A stretch of 15,066 nucleotides of DNA from Candidatus Sulfotelmatobacter sp. (GCA_030044775.1 JASICF010000042.1:1-15066); one strand, 5' to 3'; numbered from the stretch's first letter, positions 1-7,717 are shown. Numbers and translations are program-made. Notes: a model not told the origin generated them from the sequence alone.

Positions 1-624
1 CTCACTTATCTCGGTTACGAATTTGAGGTTCCCTGGGATGATCTCGACGAATCGAAAACGCAGTTTTACCCGAAGGACGACGCTGGCAAGACTCGTGCCG
101 TGCTCGTTTTCCGGTCAGGCTTGCACCTAATGGTGAGTGCTATCCCTCCGCGAGAAATGGCCGACGCATTCACTAACGGAACTTTGGGCTTCGGAAAAAT
201 TCCTCCGCAGGGGGTCGACCTTTTGTTCGGCTCCGGTGCAGCAGCATCGGACTATACGCTCGTGAACAACATTTACGAGTTCACTCCGAACAGGATGCAC
301 CCCTGGTCTTTGTCCACCGCCCTTCATGCTCGCGAGATGATCCTGCTCACCGTCAAATCGATCATGCCGTCTCCAGCGGCAGGAACAGGAATCTTCCGGG
401 TGCAGAGCGGGAACTATAAGGGCTTCCAGCAAGGAAATCCGCTGAATCATCCAAACAGAGTGGTTCTTACACTCTATTCTGACGACGATGCTGTCGAGTT
501 TGTGCTCTACGACCAGGATTACCGCAATCCGGCGAAAGTGACACAGCCTGAGATTAATCGCATTGTCGAGTCGCTGCATCGAGCCGCGCCCAGCATAGAA
601 ACTACAACCGCAAGGCAGCGCTGA
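1..624 (+). CDS. Hypothetical protein, 3' end (5' truncated by window edge)
   Basis: The reading frame is open from base 1 to the TGA at 622-624, giving at least 207 residues. Its true start lies left of the window. A GTG at 100 is in frame, but the frame continues upstream with protein-like sequence (LGYEFEVPWDDLDESK), so 100 is unlikely to be the start. I do not recognise a family. The visible part is soluble-looking, with mixed alpha/beta character, several aromatic and proline residues, and no membrane segment or obvious catalytic motif. It ends in a polar helix (INRIVESLHRA) and a Thr/Arg tail. It lies 69 bases upstream of purH on the same strand, but an extended -10 box in the gap suggests purH has its own promoter. 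Coding status is fairly sure; function is unknown. Confidence 0.7.
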   Translation, partial: LTYLGYEFEVPWDDLDESKTQFYPKDDAGKTRAVLVFRSGLHLMVSAIPPREMADAFTNGTLGFGKIPPQGVDLLFGSGAAASDYTLVNNIYEFTPNRMHPWSLSTALHAREMILLTVKSIMPSPAAGTGIFRVQSGNYKGFQQGNPLNHPNRVVLTLYSDDDAVEFVLYDQDYRNPAKVTQPEINRIVESLHRAAPSIETTTARQR

Positions 625-658
625 CCAACAGCCGCGCAAGGGATCGATCCCGAGTTCC

Positions 659-667
659 TGCTAGAAT
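659..667 (+). promoter_or_regulatory. Extended -10 promoter element for purH
   Basis: TG-C-TAGAAT matches the extended -10 pattern TGnTATAAT with one mismatch. No good -35 box is visible at 16-18 bp, as is common for extended -10 promoters. Transcription would start near 674, giving a leader of about 20 bases without a clear Shine-Dalgarno sequence. The surrounding string CCTGCTAGAATC closely resembles CCTGCTAAACTC before the dNTPase gene at 4710. Confidence 0.45.
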
Positions 668-693
668 CGATGTTCGCTCGCCCATAAGTCTTC

Positions 694-2301
694 ATGTCAA
701 CGATTCGTCGCGCAATCCTCAGCGTCACCGATAAAACCGGCCTCCCCGAGTTCGCCCGCAAACTTTCTGCTCTCGGCGTCGAACTCATTTCCACCGGAGG
801 CACGGCCAAGCTGCTGCGCGATTCCGGCATTGCGGTCAAAGATATCTCTGAACTGACCGGCTTCCCCGAGATGCTCGATGGGCGCGTCAAAACACTGCAT
901 CCCAAGGTTCACGGGGGAATCCTTCATCGGCGCGAGGATCCCGCGCATGTCTCTGCGGTTGCCGAGCACGGTATTCAGCCGATCGACATGGTCGTCGTCA
1001 ATCTCTACCCATTCGAAAAGACCGCGGCCAAGCCGGGCGTGGCCTTCGACGAGCTCATCGAGAACATCGATATTGGCGGACCGTCGATGATTCGTTCGGC
1101 TGCGAAGAATTTTCGCGATGTTGCGGTTGTCACTTCTCCGGCTGACTACAACGCTATCGCCGAAGAACTCGCGCATTCCGCCGGCTCGGTCTCTCTAGAA
1201 ACCAAATGGCGCCTGGCGCAAAAAGCCTTTGCACTTACGGCGGAGTACGATTCTGCCATCGCCTCTACGCTCGAACGAATCTCTGAGCCGGCCACGGGCA
1301 CTGCGGAGCTTCGCTCCGCCGGACAACCGGGGGCGGCTGCCCCTACATCGGCTGAGGTGTTCCCGCCAATTCTCCGCCTGCAATTCCGCAAAACTCTCGA
1401 CCTCCGCTACGGCGAAAATCCGCACCAGAAAGCGGCGATGTACTCCGACGGCTCGGGAATCGGCGTAGCCAACGGCCGCCAGCTTCAGGGAAAAGAGCTT
1501 TCCTACAACAACATCGTCGATCTCCAGGCCGCATGGGACTTGGCGCAGGAATTCAACGGCCCAAACGATGCCGCATTCTGCGCGATCATCAAGCACACAA
1601 ACCCTGCCGGAGCTGCGACCGGCAAGACTCTTGAAGAAGCTTACAAACGTGCTCTCGAATGCGATCCGATTTCGGCGTTTGGAGGCGTCATCGGTGTCAA
1701 CCGGCCCATCGACGCCGAGGCTGCCGAAGAGATGCACAAGCTTTTCCTTGAAGTCATCGCGGCTCCCGGTTTCGACGAAGCCGCCAAAGTGAGGTTTGCG
1801 ACCAAGAAAAATTTGCGGCTCGTGGAAGTTATCGCCGCGCCACAAACATGGGTGCTAAAGAACGTTTCCGGAGGGATGCTTGTGCAGGATGCGGACGTCA
1901 GGCTACTGGGCGATGCTGACCTCAAAGTCGTTACGCAGCGAGTGCCGACTCCCGACGAGACGCGATCCTTACTTTTCGCCTGGAGAATCTGCAAGCACGT
2001 GAAATCGAATGCGATTGTCTACGCGCGCGACGGGCAAACCGTCGGCGTGGGGGCCGGTCAGATGAGCCGAGTCGACTCGGCGAAAATTGGCGCTCTGAAG
2101 GCTCAACTGCCTCTAAAAGGAACGGTTGCGGCTTCCGATGCATTTTTTCCGTTTCCGGATGGTATTGAAGAAATTGGCAGAGCTGGAGCCACAGCGATTA
2201 TCCAGCCAGGCGGTTCGCAGCGTGATGCGGAGGTCATCGCCGCAGCCGACCGGCTGGGCCTGGCGATGATCTTCACCGGAGTCCGCCACTTTCGCCATTG
2301 A
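694..2301 (+). CDS. purH: PurH: bifunctional AICAR formyltransferase / IMP cyclohydrolase
   Basis: This enzyme catalyses the last two steps of de novo IMP synthesis in the cytosol: 10-formyl-THF-dependent formylation of AICAR, then ring closure of FAICAR. The protein is 535 residues; the family is usually about 510-530. The N-terminal cyclohydrolase (MGS-like) domain, about 1-195, has STGGTAKLL (33-41), the KTLHPKVHGG motif with K66, NLYPFEKT with Y105, and NIDIGG followed by K138. The C-terminal transformylase domain, about 222-535, has LRYGENPHQKAA, the catalytic KHTNPAG motif (K300, H301), SAFGGV, KSNAI, SDAFFPFPDG and IQPGGS, and ends in the typical RHFRH. All expected active-site motifs are present. 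The start at 694 gives the canonical N-terminus. An unusual Gly/Ala/Pro-rich stretch, residues about 200-221 between the domains, is encoded by hairpin-forming DNA and is annotated separately. Confidence 0.97.
   Translation: MSTIRRAILSVTDKTGLPEFARKLSALGVELISTGGTAKLLRDSGIAVKDISELTGFPEMLDGRVKTLHPKVHGGILHRREDPAHVSAVAEHGIQPIDMVVVNLYPFEKTAAKPGVAFDELIENIDIGGPSMIRSAAKNFRDVAVVTSPADYNAIAEELAHSAGSVSLETKWRLAQKAFALTAEYDSAIASTLERISEPATGTAELRSAGQPGAAAPTSAEVFPPILRLQFRKTLDLRYGENPHQKAAMYSDGSGIGVANGRQLQGKELSYNNIVDLQAAWDLAQEFNGPNDAAFCAIIKHTNPAGAATGKTLEEAYKRALECDPISAFGGVIGVNRPIDAEAAEEMHKLFLEVIAAPGFDEAAKVRFATKKNLRLVEVIAAPQTWVLKNVSGGMLVQDADVRLLGDADLKVVTQRVPTPDETRSLLFAWRICKHVKSNAIVYARDGQTVGVGAGQMSRVDSAKIGALKAQLPLKGTVAASDAFFPFPDGIEEIGRAGATAIIQPGGSQRDAEVIAAADRLGLAMIFTGVRHFRH
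1293..1350 (+). repeat. Hairpin-forming repeat-like insert inside purH linker
   Basis: Within the interdomain linker of PurH are two adjacent perfect stem-loops. The first is GCGGAGC-TTC-GCTCCGC (1303-1319). The second is GGGGC-GGCT-GCCCC (1330-1343). The encoded residues, about 200-221, are low-complexity (Ala/Gly/Pro/Thr) and fall where PurH homologues have a short variable linker. The stem-stem-CCCTACA layout resembles palindromic extragenic repeats that I recall as common in acidobacterial genomes; that recollection could not be checked here. No second copy was seen in the window. Boundaries are approximate. Confidence 0.5.
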
Positions 2302-2467
2302 GCGAGTTATCGGCGGCAAAGCGATCGGCGAGCGAGACAAACTGGAGCGCCCTGTTCTTTCTCAGCTCTTTTTACCAAATTAGACAATCAACTCCCCGCG
2401 GTCCCTGTACTCTTGACTGTGAATCTGATCGTCGCGCGCAAGAGTCTTTTCCCCGTTCCGTCGAATA

Positions 2468-2499
2468 CCGGGGTAGAATTAACCCATAACCTACCCCGG
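2468..2499. repeat. 9-bp perfect inverted repeat in the purH-TPR gap
   Basis: CCGGGGTAG (2468-2476) and CTACCCCGG (2491-2499) are perfect reverse complements separated by 14 bases. This lies in the otherwise empty 283-base gap between purH and the TPR gene, 167 bases after the purH stop. It is followed by GCTTTTGC rather than a long T-run, so as a rho-independent terminator it is imperfect. It could equally be an operator or an mRNA structure. Confidence 0.55.
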
Positions 2500-2553
2500 C
2501 GGCTTTTGCATCCAACTGTCAATGGCTTGCGGAAGGGCATGGGACCAAGCCGA

Positions 2554-2559
2554 TACAAT
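2554..2559 (+). promoter_or_regulatory. Possible -10 box for the TPR gene
   Basis: TACAAT lies 26 bases upstream of the preferred start at 2585. A TTGCGG at 2527-2532 is too far away (21-bp spacer) to be a convincing -35. Transcription would start near 2566 and leave a leader of about 20 bases. Support is limited to the -10 match. Confidence 0.3.
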
Positions 2560-2584
2560 GATTTCCAGCACACTTAGGTTGAGC

Positions 2585-4684
2585 ATGAATCGATTTTTTC
2601 ACGCATTTCTAGCGTTCTCTTGCCTAGCGGCAATTGCAGTCGGGCAGACTGCCCCACCTACACCAGCGGACTCCAAGACAGCCCAGTCCAAATCCGACAA
2701 GTCCGATAAGTCCACGCCGACTGTTCCGAAGGTGGATCGTGGTGCCGCTTATTACCACTACGCGCTCGCCCACATGTATGAAGAGCAGATCGCCATGTAC
2801 GGCCGCAGCGACCTGGCCAACAAAGCGATGGACGAATACCGCTTGGCCATTCAGGCCGATCCTTCCTCCGAATACCTAACCTCAGCGCTCGCGGAGCTTT
2901 ACGTAAAGACGGGACGAATCCGCGATGCCGTGCTCGAGGCGCAGGACATTCTCAAGCGCGACCCTAACAACCTGGAAGCTCACAAGCTGCTGGGAAGAAT
3001 TTATCTGCGGTCTCTTGGCGACATGCCCGGAGACAGCAATGGCTCAGACAACATGCTCAAGCTGGCGATTGAGCAGTACGAGCAGATCATCCAGATTGAG
3101 CCTGACAATGTGGATGATCACCTGCTGCTCGGCCGCCTCTATCGCTTGAACAATGACTTGGAAAAAGCTGAAACCGAGCTGAAGACCGCGGTCAAACTCG
3201 ACCCGAACTCTGAAGAAGCGGTGACCACTTTAGCGCTTCTCTACACCGACGAAGGCGACACAGCCCGCGCCCTGCAGGTGCTTAGCGCCGTTCCGGATGC
3301 CGGACGCTCTGCCAAGCTCTATTCCGCGCTGGGTGCGACTTACGAGCAACGCAAGGACTACAAAGGCGCAATCGACGCCTATCGGCACGCCATCATGCTG
3401 GACCGCGACAACCTGGACGCGATCCGGGGACTCGCCGAAAATCTTTTGAACGATGGCCAGATCGACAAAGCTCTCGAACAATATAAAGTCATCGCCGACG
3501 CCAATCCCGAAGATGCGCAAACCTATCTGCGGATCTCCGAAATCTATCGCCGCCAAGGCAAGTATGATGAGGCCCTGGACAGCCTCAAGAAGGCGCAGGC
3601 GATGGTTCCGGACGCGCTTGAGGTTCCCTATAACATCGCGGTCGTCTACGAAGCCCAAGGCCGCTATGACGATGGCGAAAAGATTCTGCAGGATCTGCTG
3701 AAGAAAACCGAAAAGGCGGATAGCAGCTATTCGCAGTCCGAACGCAACAATCGCGGAATTTTCACCGAGCGTCTGGGGATGATCTATCGCGATCAGGAGA
3801 ACTATCCAGCCGCGGTAGACGCCTTCCGGAAAATGTTGCCTCTCGGCGATGAGAACGCCCGCACCGGATATCAGGACATCATCGACACTTACCGCGAAGC
3901 CAAGCAGTGGAACGAGGCTACCGCAACGGCGCAGGAAGCAGTGCAGAAAATGCCCAACGACCGGGAACTGCGCATGGTGCTCGACGCCCAGTTGGCTGAT
4001 ATGGGCGATCCGGAGAAACCGCTTGCGGACGTGCGGTCCATGCTCAAGGGCAACCAGGATGATCGCGATGTGTACCTGCGCCTGGCGATCATGAACACGC
4101 GCCTCAAACGCTGGAAAGATGCCGAAGAAGCCCTCGACAAAGCCGAACTGCTGTCGACCAAGCCCGACGACAAAGAATATATTTATTTTCTACGGGGATC
4201 GACCTACGAGCGCGAAAAGAAATACGATCAGTCGGAATCGGAGTTCAAGAAGGTCCTGACTCTCAATCCGCAGAGTGCAGCTACCTTGAATTATCTGGGG
4301 TACATGGATGCAGATCGTGGCGTCGAACTCGAGCAGTCGTTGGCCTATATCAAAGAAGCCGTCAGCCTCGATCCCACCAACGGCGCCTATCTCGATTCCC
4401 TCGGCTGGGCCTACTTCAAGCTGGGCAAGTACGATCTCTCCGAAGAAAACCTGAACAAGGCAGTCCTCCGCATGGGCTCGGACCCGACCGTGCAGGATCA
4501 CCTCGGCGATCTTTACCAGAAAACTGGGCGTCTGAAACTTGCCGCAGCCCACTGGCAACGGGCGGTGGAGGAGTGGAACAAAACCATCGCTCCGGAAGTC
4601 GATGGCGATTTATTATTGGCCGCGCAGAAAAAGCTGGACGCCGCGCGGGTAGCGATCGCCAAAGAAGAATCGCAGAAGCAGTAA
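2585..4684 (+). CDS. Secreted/periplasmic tetratricopeptide-repeat protein
   Basis: The product is 699 residues. I chose ATG 2585 because it begins a clean signal peptide (MNRFFHAFLAFSCLAAIAVG, residues 1-20); an in-frame ATG at 2522 would bury this behind 21 polar residues. A Ser/Lys/Asp/Thr-rich linker of about 30 residues follows. From about residue 53 to 670 the protein is built of some 12-14 TPR units, seen as repeated patterns such as LGRLYRLNNDLEKAE, LGATYEQRKDYKGAI and LGWAYFKLGKYDLSE. The C-terminal block with LNYLGYMDADRG, NGAYLDSLGWAYFKLGKY and DHLGDLYQKTGR resembles a TPR array known from envelope-associated proteins in many Gram-negative bacteria. There is no enzymatic domain. 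It is probably a scaffold or adaptor in the periplasm or at the outer membrane; no partner can be named. The dNTPase gene starts 25 bases downstream. Confidence 0.9.
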   Translation: MNRFFHAFLAFSCLAAIAVGQTAPPTPADSKTAQSKSDKSDKSTPTVPKVDRGAAYYHYALAHMYEEQIAMYGRSDLANKAMDEYRLAIQADPSSEYLTSALAELYVKTGRIRDAVLEAQDILKRDPNNLEAHKLLGRIYLRSLGDMPGDSNGSDNMLKLAIEQYEQIIQIEPDNVDDHLLLGRLYRLNNDLEKAETELKTAVKLDPNSEEAVTTLALLYTDEGDTARALQVLSAVPDAGRSAKLYSALGATYEQRKDYKGAIDAYRHAIMLDRDNLDAIRGLAENLLNDGQIDKALEQYKVIADANPEDAQTYLRISEIYRRQGKYDEALDSLKKAQAMVPDALEVPYNIAVVYEAQGRYDDGEKILQDLLKKTEKADSSYSQSERNNRGIFTERLGMIYRDQENYPAAVDAFRKMLPLGDENARTGYQDIIDTYREAKQWNEATATAQEAVQKMPNDRELRMVLDAQLADMGDPEKPLADVRSMLKGNQDDRDVYLRLAIMNTRLKRWKDAEEALDKAELLSTKPDDKEYIYFLRGSTYEREKKYDQSESEFKKVLTLNPQSAATLNYLGYMDADRGVELEQSLAYIKEAVSLDPTNGAYLDSLGWAYFKLGKYDLSEENLNKAVLRMGSDPTVQDHLGDLYQKTGRLKLAAAHWQRAVEEWNKTIAPEVDGDLLLAAQKKLDAARVAIAKEESQKQ

Positions 4685-4694
4685 ATCTCAGACC

Positions 4695-4703
4695 TGCTAA
4701 ACT
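4695..4703 (+). promoter_or_regulatory. Extended -10 element giving a near-leaderless dNTPase mRNA
   Basis: TG-C-TAAACT lies only 11 bases after the TPR stop codon and 6 bases before ATG 4710. If used, transcription would begin at or within a base or two of the start codon, so the mRNA would be leaderless. No Shine-Dalgarno sequence precedes the ATG, which fits. TAAACT differs from TATAAT at two positions and no -35 is obvious. Confidence 0.35.
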
Positions 4704-4709
4704 CTGTTC

Positions 4710-5825
4710 ATGCTGGCCGGCTACGCGGTGCATGTGGAGCAATCCCGCGGACGCCGTTTCTCGGAACCGCCGCATCCTTACAGAAACAACTTTCAGCGCG
4801 ACCGCGATCGAATTATTCACGCTCGCGCTTTTCGCCGCCTTGAGGATAAAACCCAGGTCTTTACCCGGCGTTATTCCGACCACTTCCGCAACCGGCTGAC
4901 TCACACGATCGAAGTTGCCCAGATCACGCGCACTGTCGCCGGCGCGTTGAAGCTCAACGTCGACCTGGCAGAGGCGCTTGCATTAGTGCATGACCTCGGC
5001 CATCCTCCGTTCGGACATGCGGGAGAGAAAGCACTGGATGCCGTCATGCGCTCGCACGGATCGTTTTTCGATCACAATCTGCATGCTTTGCGAATCGTTG
5101 AGGATTTCGAACAGCGCTACGCTGCCTTTCCCGGGCTGAATCTCACGTTTGAAGTGCGCGAAGGCATCATCAAGCATTCCCGCGACTACTGTGCCGCGGA
5201 ACATCCCGCGCTCTCCGAATACCTGCTCGACCAGCGTCCTCCGCTCGAAGCGCAGCTCATTGATCTTACCGACGAGATCGGCTATAACACAGCCGATCTC
5301 GACGATGGCCACGAAGCTAACCTGCTCCCGCTTGAGCAAATCGCCGGAAGCTTACCGGTTTTTGAGCGCTTTTTCCGCGAGGCTCAGCAAAGTTATCCAC
5401 ACGTCGCAGACAAGCTGAAGTTTAATGAAGCTCTCAAGGGTCTCTTTAATCGCCTTACCAGCGACCTAATCGCCAACACGCAATCGCGTATCGAAAAGGC
5501 TGGAGTCAAAACTGTCGCCGATGTTCGCCGCCATCCAGAGCGAATCGTGGCTCTCAGTTCTGAAGTGGAAGGTGAGCGCGAAGAGATCAAGAATTTTCTA
5601 TACCAAAACCTTTATTACAGCCCATCATTGACGGGAGAAAAAGACGACGCGGAGCATATCGTCAACGCGCTATTCGCCTTCTGGATGGAAAACCCTTCGG
5701 CCCTACCGCACCATTATCAGGAAAAGGCCGATCAGGAATCTTTGCCGCGGGTGATTTGTGATTACATCGCGGGGATGACGGATCACTTTATCGTCGAGCA
5801 GTATGAAAAGCACTGCGGCGCGTGA
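4710..5825 (+). CDS. dgt: Deoxynucleotide triphosphate triphosphohydrolase (HD domain, dGTPase-like)
   Basis: The product is a 371-residue cytosolic HD-superfamily enzyme of the dGTPase-like family, which hydrolyses dNTPs to deoxynucleosides and triphosphate and helps balance the dNTP pool. Metal-binding residues are visible in order: H65 in RLTHTIEVAQ, H94-D95 in LVHDLGHPPFGHAGE, and D188 in IDLTDEIGYNTADLDD. The family signature DRDRIIHARAFRRLEDKTQV is at 31-50. The N-terminus MLAGYAVHVEQSRGRR matches the usual start of the short subfamily, supporting ATG 4710 despite the lack of a Shine-Dalgarno site. The length is typical of the shorter dGTPase-like proteins rather than the roughly 500-residue E. 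coli Dgt, so substrate preference may be broader than dGTP. It sits 25 bases after the TPR gene and converges on the M20 peptidase gene. Confidence 0.93.
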   Translation: MLAGYAVHVEQSRGRRFSEPPHPYRNNFQRDRDRIIHARAFRRLEDKTQVFTRRYSDHFRNRLTHTIEVAQITRTVAGALKLNVDLAEALALVHDLGHPPFGHAGEKALDAVMRSHGSFFDHNLHALRIVEDFEQRYAAFPGLNLTFEVREGIIKHSRDYCAAEHPALSEYLLDQRPPLEAQLIDLTDEIGYNTADLDDGHEANLLPLEQIAGSLPVFERFFREAQQSYPHVADKLKFNEALKGLFNRLTSDLIANTQSRIEKAGVKTVADVRRHPERIVALSSEVEGEREEIKNFLYQNLYYSPSLTGEKDDAEHIVNALFAFWMENPSALPHHYQEKADQESLPRVICDYIAGMTDHFIVEQYEKHCGA

Positions 5826-5829
5826 AGCC

Positions 5830-5863
5830 GGGAGAAGAGAAGTCCCGATGGGCTTATTCTCCC
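5830..5863. terminator. Composite hairpin between convergent dNTPase and M20 genes
   Basis: GGGAGAA (5830-5836) pairs with TTCTCCC (5857-5863). Inside that, AAG/CTT and CCC-GAT-GGG can pair with a one-base bulge. The hairpin covers the 28-base gap between the stop codons at 5825 and 5854 and could serve both strands. There is no U-tract on either side, so it is not a classical rho-independent terminator. Confidence 0.35.
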
Positions 5864-7356
5864 CCCGCCACGCTCGCCACCACATCGAACAGGATCCTCG
5901 GCCCTCTCCGAACTTCCGTCACACGAATTCGCTCGTCGTTCCCGTGCTCGGTGTTGCCTTCTTCTTCCGTAGCCGTATACGGAGTGAATCCGTACGCGTC
6001 GATGCCCAGGGGTCGGTAGCGCTGATTCTCTGTGTAACCGCTCGTGATGTGCGGCACGACAGGCGTGCCAGGAAAATACTTCGCCGAAACCTTCCGAATC
6101 GCGTCATAAAGCACGGTACTCGTGGGCGAGTAATTGGCTTGGCGGAACTCCCCATTGAGCGGCTCAATCGTTACATTCGGGTCGCCAACGCAGTCGCGTA
6201 ACTTTTCGAGCAACCGCTGCGGATTGCCGCCGGGTAGAATCCGCACATCCAGATTCGCCCAGGCTTCCGGAGGAATCACGTTGGTTTGCCCCGAGCCACC
6301 GAGCATGGTCAGTGAAATTGTGTCCCGCAACAGGAAGTTCAAGGACTCATCGTTCACGACCGCCTGCCGGAATTTGTCATCCTCGATGGCCTTGCGAATA
6401 TCGCGATATTCCCGGGCTTGCTCCGGCGGTTCGTAAGGAGCCATATCCAGCAAGAATTCCTCCACCACCGGCAGAACTCTCAGCGGCGTCTGATAGGCGA
6501 GGATCTTGTTGAGGGCACGCACGAGCCGGTTGGGCGCGGACTCCGGGTTTGGCCGGGATGCATGTCCGGGACGCCCATGCGCCACAACATGCAACCAGAA
6601 CGTCGTTTTCTCGCCCACATCTACTCCGACGTACTTTACTTTCCCGTTTTGTAACAGGTTCTCGCCGCCTTCGTTGATGAGAAACTCTGCATTTTCCAGC
6701 AATCCGCGCTGGTGGGCGATAAACCAGTCCGTACCCGTTCCTTCTGCTTCTTCATCGGACACCGCTAAGAAAATCACGTCGCGGTCCAGCGCAATCTTTT
6801 CCCGCTTCAACATCACCATGACGACGAACTGCGCCAGACCTTCGTCCTTCATGTCCTGCGCTCCGCGTCCCCACAACCATCCATCTTTGATCTCACCGCT
6901 GAAGGGAGGCACTTTCCAGTGCGTCGCGTCGCTGGTCACTACATCCATGTGGTTCAGCAGCACAATGGGACGCTCGGCCTTCGTGGACGTATGCGGCAGT
7001 CTCGCCCACAGGTCACCCCGCCCCGGCGTATACTCGAACACCTTGTTTTCGATGCCTTCCTGATCGAAGATCTTTTTGTAGAAATTCACCGCTTTCATTT
7101 CATTCCCAGGAGGGTTCGTCGTGTCGATCCGTAGATATTCCTGCAGCCAGGTTAGGGCAAGGTCGGAGTACTGTTGCATCCGATCGGCAGGAACATGGGC
7201 GGATGCCATTGACATCGGCTCTTCAGCCGAGGCCGGTATAAATCCGGCGAGTTCCAAGACTAGAACTAGCAGCGCGAGTCGCATCCGACGTTTGGCTTTG
7301 TGGCTTCGGTGGACGAATCGGGGGGTGAAATCCTGAGGTACTGATTTTTTCAACAT
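5854..7356 (-). CDS. Secreted M20-family metallopeptidase
   Basis: The 500-residue product belongs to the M20 di-zinc hydrolases (carboxypeptidase / dipeptidase / deacylase group). Zinc and catalytic motifs are complete: LLNHMDVV (H136, D138), RGAQDMK (D168), SDEEAEG (E202 general base, E203 metal), NEGGE around 229-232, the dimerisation-domain motif HGRPGHASRP, and the C-terminal metal ligand in NTEHGNDE (H471). Residues 25-45 (MRLALLVLVLELAGFIPASA) form a signal peptide preceded by an unusually long basic stretch of 24 residues, so export to the periplasm or cell surface is likely. A TAAGGAGG site sits just upstream of ATG 7356; the in-frame TTG at 7353 has better spacing and M25 is also possible. 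Substrate cannot be read from sequence. The gene is monocistronic, convergent with the dNTPase gene and divergent from the OmpA-like gene. Confidence 0.93.
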   Translation of the reverse strand: MLKKSVPQDFTPRFVHRSHKAKRRMRLALLVLVLELAGFIPASAEEPMSMASAHVPADRMQQYSDLALTWLQEYLRIDTTNPPGNEMKAVNFYKKIFDQEGIENKVFEYTPGRGDLWARLPHTSTKAERPIVLLNHMDVVTSDATHWKVPPFSGEIKDGWLWGRGAQDMKDEGLAQFVVMVMLKREKIALDRDVIFLAVSDEEAEGTGTDWFIAHQRGLLENAEFLINEGGENLLQNGKVKYVGVDVGEKTTFWLHVVAHGRPGHASRPNPESAPNRLVRALNKILAYQTPLRVLPVVEEFLLDMAPYEPPEQAREYRDIRKAIEDDKFRQAVVNDESLNFLLRDTISLTMLGGSGQTNVIPPEAWANLDVRILPGGNPQRLLEKLRDCVGDPNVTIEPLNGEFRQANYSPTSTVLYDAIRKVSAKYFPGTPVVPHITSGYTENQRYRPLGIDAYGFTPYTATEEEGNTEHGNDERIRVTEVRRGPRILFDVVASVAGGE

Positions 7357-7359
7357 CGT

Positions 7360-7367
7360 CCTCCTTA
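7360..7367 (-). promoter_or_regulatory. Very strong Shine-Dalgarno site with unusually short spacing (M20 gene)
   Basis: TAAGGAGG is fully complementary to the 16S anti-SD core. It lies only 3 bases from ATG 7356 but 6 bases from the next codon, TTG 7353. Either the spacing is tight or translation really starts at the TTG; the protein differs by one residue. Confidence 0.7.
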
Positions 7368-7392
7368 AAGCGCAAATCCGTGCAACGCAGTT

Positions 7393-7401
7393 TTTATACC
7401 A
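7393..7401 (-). promoter_or_regulatory. Extended -10 element for the M20 peptidase gene
   Basis: On the minus strand TG-G-TATAAA matches the extended -10 with one mismatch. Transcription would begin near 7386, giving a 30-base leader that contains the strong Shine-Dalgarno site. Confidence 0.45.
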
Positions 7402-7711
7402 GTTTTGTCCAAAATTACCGTCCGATAATGTTCAGAAACCGTGGCCACAACATTCAGAAGCATATAATACCTAGGAATATCAATCATTTAGAGCTCCAAC
7501 CTTGTCCCTTAGTTTGGCATCCGACTTGTATTAGGAGATTACGCCCGTAAGTTTCTGCGGGATTAACCCTAGCTTTTTAGGGTCTGCGTAGCGTCAGCGC
7601 GGCCCAGCAAGTGGCCCAATGCTTGCTTTTGTGGTTTAGGGGACGCATTTGAATTTAAACAGCATGCACATGCATGTTGGAGCGGAGCCCCAAAACGCTC
7701 CTGCAAACTTT
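7402..7711 (+). promoter_or_regulatory. Long upstream region of the OmpA-like gene
   Basis: This is the rest of the 370-base gap between the M20 and OmpA-like starts. On the plus strand it has a perfect TATAAT at 7463-7468 without a recognisable -35; if used, the OmpA-like mRNA would have a leader of about 250 bases. A weak stem-loop, ACCCTA-GCTTTT-TAGGGT (7566-7583), lies inside it. TGGCAT-CCGAC-TTGTA (7515-7530) is a weak resemblance to a sigma-54 promoter, lacking the -12 C. An in-frame ATG-type codon at 7649 lacks a Shine-Dalgarno site and is not taken as the start. I see no gene here. Confidence 0.4.
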
Positions 7712-7717
7712 GGAGGA
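7712..7717 (+). promoter_or_regulatory. Shine-Dalgarno site deciding the OmpA-like start
   Basis: GGAGGA lies 9-10 bases before ATG 7727, which opens directly onto a signal peptide. This favours 7727 over the in-frame upstream codon at 7649. Confidence 0.65.

Noticed and set aside
2298..2489. Open frame of 63 codons overlapping the purH stop.
   Set aside because: It begins at a TTG inside the purH end, has no ribosome-binding site, and its composition does not look protein-like.
5803..6201. Plus-strand open frame of 132 codons opposite the M20 gene.
   Set aside because: It is antisense to a well-supported M20 C-terminus with conserved motifs and has no family resemblance, so it is a shadow frame.
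7657..7678. Near-palindromic GCATG-rich string before the OmpA-like gene.
   Set aside because: The symmetry is imperfect and consists of overlapping GCATG/CATGC units that arise easily by chance.
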